Made by a program: the position numbers and the translations under genes. From NCBI GenBank assembly GCA_040220875.1, contig JAVJVX010000005.1, positions 310,001 to 374,000 on the forward strand: a DNA stretch of 64,000 nt, given 5' to 3'. Source of the stretch: Alphaproteobacteria bacterium. GTDB lineage: Bacteria; Pseudomonadota; Alphaproteobacteria; JAVJVX01. The notes beneath the pieces were generated by a model. The model ran no database searches and was not told where the DNA came from. It saw only the letters and a list, made by a program, of their open reading frames with translations. Positions 10,291 to 19,806 of the stretch are shown here, piece after piece (position 1 is the first letter of the stretch; each line of letters opens with the position of its first letter).

Positions 10291-11588
10291 CCGCTGCCGG
10301 CCTCCGCCGCCAGTTCACGAAGCTTGCGCAGCGTCTTGCGTCGGCCGGGGCGCAGCCCCTGGCCCAGCCACCAGTCCTCGACCCTGGCCAGAAGACGCGA
10401 GACGTCGGGCCCCGGCCGGATGCCGAGTGCCAGCACATCGCGCCCCTGGACGGGAAGTGCCCGGCTTTTCCATCTGCGCGCCGCGTGCAGCGCGGCGCGA
10501 TGGGCGCCCTCGACCGGCTGCTGGTCGCTGCCCGCCGCCAGCCGGGTGGCCCAGTCCATCAGCACCAGATCAACGAAGAGTGCCCGGCCGAGCCGGTAGA
10601 GGGCCGGGCGGAAATCGGTCTTGGGGTCATCGGGCGGAGTGAACACGGCGGGCGGCGCCAACAGGTTGATCAGCCGCGCGCGCTCGGCCCGGGAGAGGCG
10701 CAGCCGGGCGGCAATGTCCTGGGCGGTTTCGCCATCAGCCTCCAGAAGCGCCGCCAGGCGCCGCAGCCCGTCATGGACCCTGCCCTCACCCGCCCCCGCC
10801 TCGAGAACGTCGCGCGCTTCAGCAAGCTCGATCTGTTGCATGGCCGCAAGCCGGTCGAGGCGCGTCGCCTCGCCCAGCAGCGCATCGAGAACATGATTTT
10901 CCAGCATGAGTGCGAAGGCATCGGCCGGGTCCGGCGCTTCCAGCGTCTTCAGAAGCTCGACCCGCACCCGCTCGGCCGACAGCGCCGTCAGCTCGGGCGC
11001 GTAATGGCGGCAGGCCGCGAGTGTCTCGGCGTCGGGCGGCACGCGCCCGAAATGAGCGAAAAAACGGAAGAACCGCAGAAGACGCAAGCGGTCCTCCTCG
11101 ATGCGCTGGCGCGCGTCGCCGACGAACCGCACATGACCGCGCCGGATATCCTCGCGCCCCTCGAAAGGATCGTACAATGTGCCGTCAGCGTCGGCATACA
11201 TGGCGTTCATGGTGAAATCGCGGCGCGAGGCGTCGGCCAGCCAGTCATCGGTAAAGGCGACATCGGCATGGCGGCCGTAGGTCTCGACATCAACGCGCAG
11301 GGTCGTGATCTCGAATTGCCAGTGCTTCAGGACCGCGGTGACCGTCCCGTGCTTGAGTCCGATGGGCAGCGCCTGGATCCTGGCGCGCGACAGAAGCTCC
11401 ATGACATCCTCGGGCCGCGCGTCGGTGGCGAGATCGATGTCCGCGACCTCGCGCCCGAGTATGGCGTCGCGCACGCAGCCCCCCACGAAACGCGCCACCG
11501 CGCCCTCGGCCGTCAGCGCCTTCAGGACTTTCTGGGTCGGGCGCGCCGACATGCGCCCGACGAGCTCGACCCGGCCTGACGGCTTCAC
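10287..11588 (-). CDS. cca: CCA tRNA nucleotidyltransferase/poly(A) polymerase family protein
   Basis: Adds or repairs the 3'-terminal CCA of tRNA. The 433-residue product has the class II nucleotidyltransferase head: [20 protein letters not shown] with the glycine loop and the DxD metal motif, [10 protein letters not shown], and the RxxRF-type region [14 protein letters not shown] helical C-terminal body follows. No classical HD phosphohydrolase motif is obvious. The GTG start at 11588 overlaps the stop of the upstream DUF6111 gene in GTGA, indicating translational coupling. Much of the upstream open frame has non-coding composition and is excluded. Confidence 0.93.
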   Translation of the reverse strand: MKPSGRVELVGRMSARPTQKVLKALTAEGAVARFVGGCVRDAILGREVADIDLATDARPEDVMELLSRARIQALPIGLKHGTVTAVLKHWQFEITTLRVDVETYGRHADVAFTDDWLADASRRDFTMNAMYADADGTLYDPFEGREDIRRGHVRFVGDARQRIEEDRLRLLRFFRFFAHFGRVPPDAETLAACRHYAPELTALSAERVRVELLKTLEAPDPADAFALMLENHVLDALLGEATRLDRLAAMQQIELAEARDVLEAGAGEGRVHDGLRRLAALLEADGETAQDIAARLRLSRAERARLINLLAPPAVFTPPDDPKTDFRPALYRLGRALFVDLVLMDWATRLAAGSDQQPVEGAHRAALHAARRWKSRALPVQGRDVLALGIRPGPDVSRLLARVEDWWLGQGLRPGRRKTLRKLRELAAEAGSG

Positions 11589-11902
11589 GGCGCGCTCTCG
11601 GGCGGTGTCACATGGCCCGGCTCTATCCGGCCATCGCGAAAAGTCGGCGGATGATATTCGCCCTCGATCCCGCTGCCGCCAAGCAACGCCATCGCCCCCA
11701 GCGTCAAGGCCAGCAGCACGACGCCTGCCGTGGCGAGGAGCAGCCAGGGCGTCGGTACCATCTCGCGCGCCGCGTCCGCCTCCGGATCGGCCGCGAGGCG
11801 CCGGGCGCGCCGGTTCGCCCATATGAAGTAAATGACCGTGGGCAGCAGGAGCGGCACGAGATATGTGAGCAGAATACGGAGCATCGAAATGACATTCCCC
11901 AT
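11585..11902 (-). CDS. DUF6111-like small membrane protein
   Basis: A 105-residue protein with two hydrophobic segments (ILLTYLVPLLLPTVIYFIW at about 8-26 and LLLATAGVVLLALTLGAMAL at about 54-73) separated by a charged loop ([18 protein letters not shown]). The C-terminal tail is polar and proline-rich (GEYHPPTFRDGRIEPGHV). This resembles the alphaproteobacterial DUF6111 family, of unknown role, usually found next to the CCA-adding enzyme as here. Its stop overlaps the cca start by GTGA. A Nudix gene ends 28 bases upstream on the same strand. Confidence 0.8.
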   Translation of the reverse strand: MGNVISMLRILLTYLVPLLLPTVIYFIWANRRARRLAADPEADAAREMVPTPWLLLATAGVVLLALTLGAMALLGGSGIEGEYHPPTFRDGRIEPGHVTPPESAP

Positions 11903-11930
11903 TTAATGGGAGGGGGCGCCTTGATCGGGA

Positions 11931-12656
11931 TCAATCCCCGTTCAGCACCTCACTCAGATTGACCAGCATACCCGCCGTGGCCCCCCAGATGTACCGGTCT
12001 TCGAAAGGCAGCGCCCAGAAATGCCGCTCCACCCCATTGAAAATGGCGCTGTGGCGTTTGTGGTTGCGCGGGTCGGTCACGAAGGAGAGCGGCACCTCGA
12101 AAATATCCGCGACTTCGAGCGGGTCGGGCGTGAGGGCGACCGGCGGGGCGATCAGCCCCACGACGGGGGTGATCGAAAATCCGGTCCCCGTCTCATAGAG
12201 ATCGAGCCGGCCGATCACTTCCACACCGGCGCGAGCCAGCCCCACCTCTTCTTCCGCCTCGCGCAGCGCCGCGTCCTCGGGCCGCGCGTCCGCCGCCCCG
12301 ATGCGCCCGCCGGGGAAGCTGATCTGGCTCGCATGGTCCGGGAGGTGCGCTGCCCTCTGTGTCAGGAGAACCGTGATCTCGTCCTCATGGAGAATGATGG
12401 GCACCAGCACCGCCGCGTCGGTCATGACGACCGGCACCGTCCCGCGAAGCACCGGGTAGACGCCGTCGTCGGCGCGGACGCCCGCAGCCGGCCGTGACGG
12501 CCGGGCGGCGGGCACGCCGCGCACCGGGTCGAACGCGTGGGGCGAGGTGGTCGCGCCCCGCCGACGGCTCGGGCGGTAGTCTTCCAGTTTTTTGACCAGC
12601 CTGTCCTTCACCCGCACCGTTCCGCCCGATTGCCCCGCCGACGGGGTCCACGTCAT
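11931..12656 (-). CDS. Nudix hydrolase, CoA pyrophosphatase-like
   Basis: A 241-residue protein with a full Nudix box, SFPGGRIGAAD followed by REAEEEVGL, which binds the catalytic metal. The segment before the box (VLLTQRAAHLPDHASQISFP) is typical of the NudL/CoA diphosphatase group that splits CoA into 3',5'-ADP and phosphopantetheine. The start is taken at the ATG at 12656 (MTWTPSAGQSGG); later starts are possible because residues 1-65 are not part of the Nudix fold. It leads the Nudix-DUF6111-cca set on the minus strand. Confidence 0.9.
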   Translation of the reverse strand: MTWTPSAGQSGGTVRVKDRLVKKLEDYRPSRRRGATTSPHAFDPVRGVPAARPSRPAAGVRADDGVYPVLRGTVPVVMTDAAVLVPIILHEDEITVLLTQRAAHLPDHASQISFPGGRIGAADARPEDAALREAEEEVGLARAGVEVIGRLDLYETGTGFSITPVVGLIAPPVALTPDPLEVADIFEVPLSFVTDPRNHKRHSAIFNGVERHFWALPFEDRYIWGATAGMLVNLSEVLNGD

Positions 12657-12984
12657 CACAAAACCGCGGCCTTTGCCAGCGATCGCGCACCCGTGATCCG
12701 GCGCCGGGCACCGGCCCGCGTCAAATTGCCGCCCGGCCACGATCCATGATACAAGCGCGGAGAAAGCCCGCGTCGGAAAAGGCGAGAAATACCGTTTTCG
12801 ATTCAGTGCCTTCCCGGCGCCCCGGCGGGAGCCGGCCGAGGGCAGCCGGCGTGCCCGCCGAAAGGCACTTTGTTGCCATGATTTCAAAAGATTTTTGCCA
12901 TAAGGTGACGGCGAGCATGGCCGGCATCCGAAGCCGGCACCGGAATGCTTTCGCGACCGGCTATTTTTGCAAGGGAGCCGCCTT
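12657..12984. other. Divergent intergenic region between the Nudix gene and the MoxR operon
   Basis: 328 bases with no supported gene. The right half is less GC-rich (12869-12905) and contains a direct repeat TTGCCAT at 12873-12879 and 12895-12901, start-to-start spacing 22 bases, which is about two helical turns. It may hold the MoxR operon promoter or an operator, but no strong -35/-10 pair is evident. A shorter inverted repeat GCCGGC/GCCGGC lies near 12921-12938. Confidence 0.5.
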
Positions 12985-14001
12985 TTGACTGTTGCCGATT
13001 CCGCCACGCCGCCTGAGGAGGGCGAGCCTGGCCCGCGCGCCGATCTCGAGGCACTCGCGAGCCGCCTGATTGAAGTGCGCGAAAGCATCCGCGCCGTCAT
13101 TTTCGGCCAGGATACTGTCGTGGACCAGACCCTGATTACGCTGCTGTCCGGCGGGCATGCCCTCCTGATCGGTGTCCCCGGGCTGGGCAAGACCCGCCTC
13201 GTCGAGACGCTGGGCTCCGTGTTCGGCCTCGAGACCAAGCGCGTGCAGTGCACGCCCGACCTCATGCCGGCCGATATCCTGGGCTCCGAGGTGCTCGAGG
13301 AGTCCGAGCACGGGCGGCGCTCGTTCCGGTTCATCGAGGGTCCCGTGTTCACCCAGCTCCTGATGGCGGACGAGATCAACCGCGCCAGTCCGCGCACGCA
13401 ATCGGCGCTCCTGCAGGCGATGCAGGAGAAGCGCGTCTCCGTCGCCGGACACCCTCACATGCTGCCAAGCCCGTTTCACGTGCTGGCGACCCAGAACCCG
13501 CTTGAGCAGGAAGGCACATACCCCCTGCCGGAAGCGCAGCTCGACCGGTTCCTGCTTCAGGTCGACGTGACCTATCCCGATATCGCGGCTGAACGCCGGA
13601 TGCTGGCGGCTACGACCGGCATGCGCGATGTGAGCGCGGCCGCGGCCATGACCCCGGACGAGCTGATCACAGCCCAGCAGTTCGTTCGCCGGCTGCCCGT
13701 GGGAGATTCGGTGGTTGACGCCATCCTCGCCCTTGTCCGGGCGGGCCGGCCCGACGATTCGGATCTCGATATCGTCCGCGACAACGTTTCCTGGGGGCCC
13801 GGCCCCCGTGCCAGCCAGGCGCTGATGCTCGCGACACGGGCGCGCGCCCTTCTTGAGGGGCGGCTCGCTCCATCGGTCGACGATGTGGTGGCGCTGGCGC
13901 GGCCCGTCCTGCGGCACCGGATGGCACTCAATTTCGCCGCCAGGGCCGAGGGCATCACGATCGAACAGATCATCGACCGGCAGTGCGAGCGACTCGTATA
14001 G
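12985..14001 (+). CDS. MoxR-family AAA ATPase
   Basis: Chaperone-like AAA+ ATPase of the MoxR/RavA group, usually acting with DUF58/VWA partners in cofactor insertion, envelope stress or metabolism. Of 338 residues, the Walker A is GVPGLGKTRLVETLG, Walker B LMADEINRASPRTQSALLQA, and sensor 1 VLATQNPLEQEGTYPLPEAQ, the MoxR signature region. The TTG at 12985 is chosen because AAGGGAG lies about 9 bases upstream; a TTG at 12967 is possible but would lack such a site. It opens an operon with DUF58, DUF4159 and a large membrane protein. Confidence 0.93.
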   Translation: MTVADSATPPEEGEPGPRADLEALASRLIEVRESIRAVIFGQDTVVDQTLITLLSGGHALLIGVPGLGKTRLVETLGSVFGLETKRVQCTPDLMPADILGSEVLEESEHGRRSFRFIEGPVFTQLLMADEINRASPRTQSALLQAMQEKRVSVAGHPHMLPSPFHVLATQNPLEQEGTYPLPEAQLDRFLLQVDVTYPDIAAERRMLAATTGMRDVSAAAAMTPDELITAQQFVRRLPVGDSVVDAILALVRAGRPDDSDLDIVRDNVSWGPGPRASQALMLATRARALLEGRLAPSVDDVVALARPVLRHRMALNFAARAEGITIEQIIDRQCERLV

Positions 14002-14078
14002 CATGGCACGATCATTTCGGATCGGGCGGCCGGATGACGGGCCGGCCATGACGCGGTCGGAAAGGGGCCACTTCGGTC

Positions 14079-14963
14079 ATGTCGCAGGCATTTGAGAGCC
14101 AGGCCCGGGCCGAACGAGTAGCGGCGAGGCTCCCCCCGCTCACCGTCGCGGCAGAGCGCCTGGCGACCGCGGTCGCACAGGGCATTCACGGCCGGCGCCG
14201 CGTCGGCCCCGGCACGACCTTCTGGCAGTTCCGCCCCTATGAACCGGGCGATCCGGTCCACCGGATCGACTGGCGGCGCTCCGCCAAGGCGGACCCGGTT
14301 TTCGTGCGTGAACGCGAATGGGAGGCGGCAGCGCGGGTCTGGCTCTGGCGGGACGCCTCCCCCTCCATGGTTTATCGCTCGCGCCGCGGGCTGCCGCTCA
14401 AGCGTGAGCGCGCCGAACTCCTGCTCCTCGCACTCGCATCCCTGCTGGTACGCGGCGAAGAGCAGGTCGGACTGCTTGGAACCGATGAAACCACGCTGGG
14501 CGGGGCGCCCGGGCTGGAGCGCCTGAGCCTCGCCCTTGCGGCCGAAAGATCCGGGACGATGGCCGGCGAGATGCCCCGGCCGCCGCATTTGCCGCGTTTC
14601 GCCCGCGTCATTCTTTTGGGCGATTTCCTCGGACCCACAGCCGAGATCGAGGCGGATCTCAAACGATATGCGGGCTGGAACGCGCAACTGCACCTGTTGC
14701 TGATCGTCGATCCGGCGGAGGAATCGCTGCCCTTTTCGGGCCGCATCCGTTTCGAGGGCCTCGAGGGGGAAGGCACCGTGCTGATCAATCGCGTCGATTC
14801 GGTGCGCGCGGCCTATATCGAACGCATGCGGACCCGCAGACTGTTCCTGGCCGAGACCGCCCGGCGCCTGGGGGGCACCTTCCACATCCACCGCACCGAC
14901 TCCTCGCCGGAAGCCGCCCTGCTCGATTTGTACAGCGCCCTGTCGCTGCACCGGGACGGGTGA
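14079..14963 (+). CDS. DUF58 domain-containing protein
   Basis: A 294-residue cytosolic protein of the DUF58 family, the usual partner of MoxR ATPases. The diagnostic block GTTFWQFRPYEPGDPVHRID, continuing WRRSAKADPVFVRERE, is at about residues 46-75. The rest has the VWA-like layout common to the family (LWRDASPSMVY resembles the first part of a metal-site DxSxS). No membrane segment is obvious, unlike many longer DUF58 proteins. It begins 77 bases after moxR and ends 7 bases before the DUF4159 gene. Confidence 0.9.
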   Translation: MSQAFESQARAERVAARLPPLTVAAERLATAVAQGIHGRRRVGPGTTFWQFRPYEPGDPVHRIDWRRSAKADPVFVREREWEAAARVWLWRDASPSMVYRSRRGLPLKRERAELLLLALASLLVRGEEQVGLLGTDETTLGGAPGLERLSLALAAERSGTMAGEMPRPPHLPRFARVILLGDFLGPTAEIEADLKRYAGWNAQLHLLLIVDPAEESLPFSGRIRFEGLEGEGTVLINRVDSVRAAYIERMRTRRLFLAETARRLGGTFHIHRTDSSPEAALLDLYSALSLHRDG

Positions 14964-14970
14964 ACGGCGC

Positions 14971-17727
14971 ATGCTGACGCTCGGCCCCTTCGCCTTCCTT
15001 GCGCCTTGGGTGCTGGCCGCCCTGGCGCTTATTCCGGCCATCTGGTTTCTCGTGCGCGCGACACCGCCGGCCCCGCGCCACGTGTCCTTTCCGGCCGCCC
15101 GACTTTTGCGCGGCCTCAAGCGTGACGAACAGACCCCGGCGCGGTCGCCCTGGTGGCTGCTGGTATTTCGCGCGCTCGCGGCAGCCGTCCTGATTCTTGC
15201 CCTGGCCGGGCCGGTCCATACCCCCCAGACGCGGGTCGCCGAGGGCGGGACGTTGGTCCTGCTGGTCGATGACGGCTGGGCCGCCGGGCCGGTCTGGTCG
15301 GAAATCTCCGCCACGCTCAAGCAGCTCGTGGACCAGGCCCGGCGCGACGACCGTCCGGTCATGCTGGCCACCACCGCGCCCGAGCGCGACGGCCAGGTCC
15401 CTTCCCCCCGCCTGATGAGCGCGGAAGAAGCGCAATCGGCCGTTGCCGCGCTGGCGCCCAAGCCCTGGCCGGCAGACCGGCAGCGCGCCATCGCGGCCCT
15501 GAGCGAAGGCGCCTTCCCCGAGGGCGCGCGGATCGAGTGGCTGAGCGATGGACTCGCGACAGCGGCGGACGATACGGCCGCGCTCGTCGCCGCCCTCGAC
15601 GCCCTGCCTCACAGCGGCGAGATCCGCCTGCGCGCGCCACGCCGGAAGAGCGCCGGCGAAGCGGGGACGGCCCATCTCCTGGTGCCGCCCGACTTGCGGG
15701 CCGAGGGCTTTACCCTCAGGGCCCGCCGCGCCCCGGCGCCCATGGCGGAACAGATTTTCGTTCAGGGGCTTGGCGCCTATGGCGAGGTGCTCTCCCGCAC
15801 CCTGCTGAGCTTTGCGCCGGACATGGCCACCGCGGAAGCGGAGGTGACCCTGCCGGCCGAACTTCGCAACAAGCTGGTACGTTTTGAAATCGCCGGCGAG
15901 ACGGGGGCGGGCGCCACAGTGCTGCTTGACGAACGATGGGCGCGGCGCACCGTGGGGCTGGTGCGGCCGGCGAATACGGCGGACGGCCCCAACCTGCTCG
16001 AGCCGCTGTTCTATCTGGAGACGGCCCTCGCGCCCTATGCCGACACGAAGCTGTCCGGGCTGAACGAACTTCTCGAAGACGCACCCTCGGTCATGGTCCT
16101 GGCGGATGCGAGCCTGCCCGGCCAGGAAGTCGCCCGGCGCATCGGCGCCTGGGTCGCGGGGGGCGGCGTCTTGCTGCGGTTTTCTGGGCCGCGCACCTCG
16201 GACGCAGAGGACGATCTCTTGCCCGTCGAGCTCCGAAGCGGCGGTCGCGCCCTTGGCGGCGTGATGTCTTGGTCCGACGCCATGGCCCTCGCGCCCTTCG
16301 ACGACACAAGCCCGTTCTATGGCCTGACGGCGCCCGACGACGTGCGCGTGCGCCGGCAGGTCCTGGCCGAGCCCTCGCTGGATCTCGCAGGCAAGACCTG
16401 GGCGCGGCTCGAGGACGGCACGCCGCTCGTCACAGCCGAAGCCCGTGGCAGGGGTTGGATCATCCTGGTGCACACCACGGCCGATCCCGCCTGGTCGGAT
16501 CTCGCCCTGTCTGGTGTTTTCGTCAACATGCTGCGCCGTGTCCTGGCGCTGGGCCAGGGCAAACCCGGTGAGGCGACGGCGGCGCTGGCGCCACTCGAGG
16601 TCATGGACGGTTTCGGCCGGCTGACCCAGGGGGCCGCACACGCCACGTCGATCGCCCCGCCCTTCGAGGATGCGACCGTGCGGCCCGGCCAGCCGCCCGG
16701 TTATTACGGTACGCCGGACTACCGGCGTGCGCTCAACCTCGGTCCCGCCATCGGCTCGCTCGCGCCTCTCGAGCCCAGAGAGGCCGGGCTCACACACGCG
16801 GGTTACGGGGGGGCGCATGAACGCGATCTGAAACCGCTACTTCTGAGTTTCGCGCTCGTCCTGCTGCTGATCGACACGGCGCTCGGCTTTTATCTGCGCG
16901 GCCTTGGACCGCGCCTCTGGTCGCTCGGACGGCCCGGCAGAGACAGCGCTGCCCTGGTCCTGCTGCCGCTCATTCTCTGGGCGGGCATGGCGACACCCCT
17001 GCCGGCTGCCGACATCTCGGCCAGGGAGGCAGCTAACACGACGCGTCTTGCCTATATCGGCACGGGCGATCCGGCACTCGACCAGCGCACTGCCGCCGGT
17101 CTCGCGGGGCTGACCCGTGCACTCAACGCCCGCACGGCCACGGAGCTGGCGGCGCCGGCCGCGCTGACGCTGGAAGACGATCTGATTTTCTACCCGCTTC
17201 TTTACTGGGTCGTGACCGCCGAGATGCCGGCGCTGACAACGCCCCAGCTCAATCGGATCCGGCAATATCTCCGGACCGGGGGCCTGATCCTGTTTGACAC
17301 GCGCGAGGCGGCGCCGGACATGGCGGGCGGCGCGGACCGGCGCGTGGCCGAGCGCTTGCGCGCCCTGCTCCGCCGGCTCGATCTGCCGGCGCTCGTTGCC
17401 ATTCCGGACGACCACGTCCTGCACCGGGCCTTCTACATCCTCGACGATTTTCCCGGGCGCTGGGCAGAGGGTCGCATCTGGGTCGAGGGCCAGGGCGATG
17501 CGGCGACCGACCATGTGACCTCCGTCGTCGTCGGCGGGCACGATTGGGCCGCCGCCTGGGCAATTTCGGACACAGGGCGCCCCCTGTATCCCGTCGTGCC
17601 GGGCGGCGAGCGCCAGCGCGAGATTGCCTACCGCTTCGGGGTCAACCTGATGATGCATGCGCTGACCGGCAACTACAAAGCCGATCAGGTTCATGTCCGC
17701 GCGTTGCTCGGCCGGATCGGGGAGTAA
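14971..17727 (+). CDS. DUF4159 domain-containing membrane protein with BatA-like N-terminus
   Basis: A 918-residue protein. The N-terminal 80 residues carry two membrane helices in the aerotolerance regulator BatA N-terminal arrangement (FLAPWVLAALALIPAIWFLV and LLVFRALAAAVLILALAG), followed by a VWA-like stretch (GTLVLLVDDGWAAGP) and a long soluble region. A second pair of helices lies near residues 625-680 (LLLSFALVLLLIDTALGFYL and AALVLLPLILWAGMATPLPA). The remaining 240 residues fit DUF4159 (YPLLYWVVTAEMP, RTGGLILFDTRE, HRAFYILDDFPG). Probably an inner-membrane partner of the MoxR/DUF58 proteins; the function is unknown. Confidence 0.88.
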   Translation: MLTLGPFAFLAPWVLAALALIPAIWFLVRATPPAPRHVSFPAARLLRGLKRDEQTPARSPWWLLVFRALAAAVLILALAGPVHTPQTRVAEGGTLVLLVDDGWAAGPVWSEISATLKQLVDQARRDDRPVMLATTAPERDGQVPSPRLMSAEEAQSAVAALAPKPWPADRQRAIAALSEGAFPEGARIEWLSDGLATAADDTAALVAALDALPHSGEIRLRAPRRKSAGEAGTAHLLVPPDLRAEGFTLRARRAPAPMAEQIFVQGLGAYGEVLSRTLLSFAPDMATAEAEVTLPAELRNKLVRFEIAGETGAGATVLLDERWARRTVGLVRPANTADGPNLLEPLFYLETALAPYADTKLSGLNELLEDAPSVMVLADASLPGQEVARRIGAWVAGGGVLLRFSGPRTSDAEDDLLPVELRSGGRALGGVMSWSDAMALAPFDDTSPFYGLTAPDDVRVRRQVLAEPSLDLAGKTWARLEDGTPLVTAEARGRGWIILVHTTADPAWSDLALSGVFVNMLRRVLALGQGKPGEATAALAPLEVMDGFGRLTQGAAHATSIAPPFEDATVRPGQPPGYYGTPDYRRALNLGPAIGSLAPLEPREAGLTHAGYGGAHERDLKPLLLSFALVLLLIDTALGFYLRGLGPRLWSLGRPGRDSAALVLLPLILWAGMATPLPAADISAREAANTTRLAYIGTGDPALDQRTAAGLAGLTRALNARTATELAAPAALTLEDDLIFYPLLYWVVTAEMPALTTPQLNRIRQYLRTGGLILFDTREAAPDMAGGADRRVAERLRALLRRLDLPALVAIPDDHVLHRAFYILDDFPGRWAEGRIWVEGQGDAATDHVTSVVVGGHDWAAAWAISDTGRPLYPVVPGGERQREIAYRFGVNLMMHALTGNYKADQVHVRALLGRIGE

Positions 17728-17730
17728 GCT

Positions 17731-19806
17731 GTGGAGACATTTTCGACCGGGCTGGATTTCGCGCCGCTCCTGCCATGGCCCTACTGGGCGACCCTCGCCG
17801 GGCTGGCCGTACTCATGGTGCTCGCCGGGATCGCCATCTCCGCGCGCGGCATCTGGTGGCGCGCCGGCGCACTGGGCGTGGTGATGCTGGTCCTCGCCAA
17901 TCCGGGCATCGTGCACGAAAAAAGCGAGGCACTCTCCGATGTCGCGCTTGTCGTTCTCGACGAAAGCCCGAGCCAGGGACTGGAGGACCGCCGCGAAACG
18001 GCGGAAGCGGCCCTCAAAAACCTGGAGGCGCGGCTCGGCGCGCTTGAGGATCTGGAGGTTCGCGTGCGGCGCGTCGGCGGGCGCGGTGACAGCGAGACGC
18101 GGCTTTTCTCGGCGATCGAAAACGCGCTCATCGACGTGCCGGCCGACCGGGTGGCGGGAGTCGTGGCGATCACCGATGGCCAGGTACATGACGTACCCGC
18201 GATAACGGAAGGAGCAGCCGCGCTCGCCTATCCGGTCCATGTCCTCTTGACCGGCCGGCTTGACGCCGGCGACCGCCGGCTTGTCATCCAGAGCGTGCCG
18301 CGCTACGGCATCGTCGGTCGCACTCTTGAACTGACCGTGCGGATCGAAGACCCGGCAGGCGGACAGGCCCGGCCCGCACGGCTCATGCTGTCGGTCAATG
18401 GCGAGGCGGCTCTCGAGCGCCAGGTAATGACCGGCAAGGACGAGACACTCAGCTTTACGCTGGACCGGCCCGGCGAATCACTGGTGGAAATCGAGGTCGC
18501 GGCCGGTCCGACGGAGCTGACACTGCAGAACAACCGGGCGGCGCTCTTGGTCAACGGCGTGCGGGACCGGCTCAGGGTGCTGCTGGTATCGGGCGAGCCC
18601 CATGTGGGCGAGCGGGTCTGGCGCAACACCCTCAAGGCCGACCCGTCTGTGGACCTGATCCATTTCACGATCCTGCGGCCGCCCGAAAAGCAGGATGGCA
18701 CTCCCGTTGCGGAGCTCGCCCTCATTCCGTTTCCGATTCGCGAGCTGTTCCAGGAACGGCTGAGCGAGTTCGATCTCATCATCTTCGATCGCTATCGCCA
18801 GCGCGGCCTGCTGCCCCGCCTCTACATTCACAACATCGTCGATTTCGTGGAGCAGGGCGGCGCGCTCCTGGTCGCCGCGGGGCCGAGTTTCGCTGGCGGG
18901 CTCAGCCTGGCGCGCACGCCCATCGGACGGATCCTGCCGGCCCAGCCCACGGGCCAGGTGATCGAACAAAGCTTTCGGCCAAAGCTGACCGAAACCGGAA
19001 AGCGCCACCCGGTCACGGCGAAACTTTCCGCCAATGAAGGACGCGACTGGGGCAACTGGTCGCGCCAGATCGCGGCCGAGGTCACGGGCGGACAGGTGTT
19101 GCTCGCAGGCGTCGAGGGGCGCCCCCTCCTCGTCCTCGACCGGCGCGGCGCGGGTCGGGTCGCCCAGGTCATGAGCGATCATGTCTGGCTTTGGGCCAAG
19201 GGGTTCGATGGCGGCGGGCCGCACGGCGAATTTCTCAAGCGCGTGGCCCACTGGCTGATGAAGGAACCAGAGCTCGAGGAGAATGCCTTGCGTGCCCGGG
19301 CCGAGGGCACGGGGGGCAATACGGAGCTCAGGATCGAGCGTCACACGCTGGCGCCGGCCGACACGCCCGTCACCGTTACGAGCCCGTCGGGCGAGACAAC
19401 CGCCGTGCCGCTCGGTCAGCGCGAGAGCGGGGCGGAGACGGCACGGCTCAAGGTGACGGAAGCCGGATTGTACCGGCTGACCGATGGCGAGCGATCGGCC
19501 ATTGCAGGTGTCGGCACGCTGAACGCCCGCGAATTTTCCGAAGTGAGTACGACGCGCCGCCACCTGGATCCCATCGCCGCGGCAACCGGCGGCGGGATAT
19601 ATGCGGTCGGACAGGACGCGCCTCCGCCGTCCGTCCGCCGCGTATCGGCGGGACGCGACCTGTCCGGGTCCGACTGGATCGGGCTCCGGGACAATCGCGG
19701 CCAGCGCATTCTCGGTGTGACCCGCGTGCCCCTCCTGCCGGTGTTTCTTGTCCTCGCCTTCGTCCTTGCCGGCCTTGCCGGCGCCTGGTGGCGCGAAAGC
19801 CGCTAG
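17731..19806 (+). CDS. Large inner-membrane protein of the MoxR operon, function unknown
   Basis: A 691-residue product starting at GTG 17731, preceded by GGGGAG. Two N-terminal helices (WATLAGLAVLMVLAGIAISA and GALGVVMLVLANPG) lead into a VWA-like segment (VALVVLDESPSQGLEDRRET, ITDGQVHDVP). A middle part resembles a glutamine-amidotransferase-like fold (LLVSGEPHVGERVWRN; VEQGGALLVAAGPSF), and a single helix closes the protein (FLVLAFVLAGLAGAWW). It starts 3 bases after the DUF4159 gene and ends the four-gene operon. Such proteins routinely accompany MoxR/DUF58/DUF4159 in alphaproteobacteria; no activity can be assigned. Its stop shares a CTAG with the convergent gene. Confidence 0.85.
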   Translation: METFSTGLDFAPLLPWPYWATLAGLAVLMVLAGIAISARGIWWRAGALGVVMLVLANPGIVHEKSEALSDVALVVLDESPSQGLEDRRETAEAALKNLEARLGALEDLEVRVRRVGGRGDSETRLFSAIENALIDVPADRVAGVVAITDGQVHDVPAITEGAAALAYPVHVLLTGRLDAGDRRLVIQSVPRYGIVGRTLELTVRIEDPAGGQARPARLMLSVNGEAALERQVMTGKDETLSFTLDRPGESLVEIEVAAGPTELTLQNNRAALLVNGVRDRLRVLLVSGEPHVGERVWRNTLKADPSVDLIHFTILRPPEKQDGTPVAELALIPFPIRELFQERLSEFDLIIFDRYRQRGLLPRLYIHNIVDFVEQGGALLVAAGPSFAGGLSLARTPIGRILPAQPTGQVIEQSFRPKLTETGKRHPVTAKLSANEGRDWGNWSRQIAAEVTGGQVLLAGVEGRPLLVLDRRGAGRVAQVMSDHVWLWAKGFDGGGPHGEFLKRVAHWLMKEPELEENALRARAEGTGGNTELRIERHTLAPADTPVTVTSPSGETTAVPLGQRESGAETARLKVTEAGLYRLTDGERSAIAGVGTLNAREFSEVSTTRRHLDPIAAATGGGIYAVGQDAPPPSVRRVSAGRDLSGSDWIGLRDNRGQRILGVTRVPLLPVFLVLAFVLAGLAGAWWRESR

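Noticed and set aside
13572-15491. Long minus-strand open frame of over 600 codons opposite the MoxR-DUF58-DUF4159 genes
   Set aside because: Antisense frames stay open in GC-rich DNA; this one has no domain features, and the plus-strand genes are clear families.
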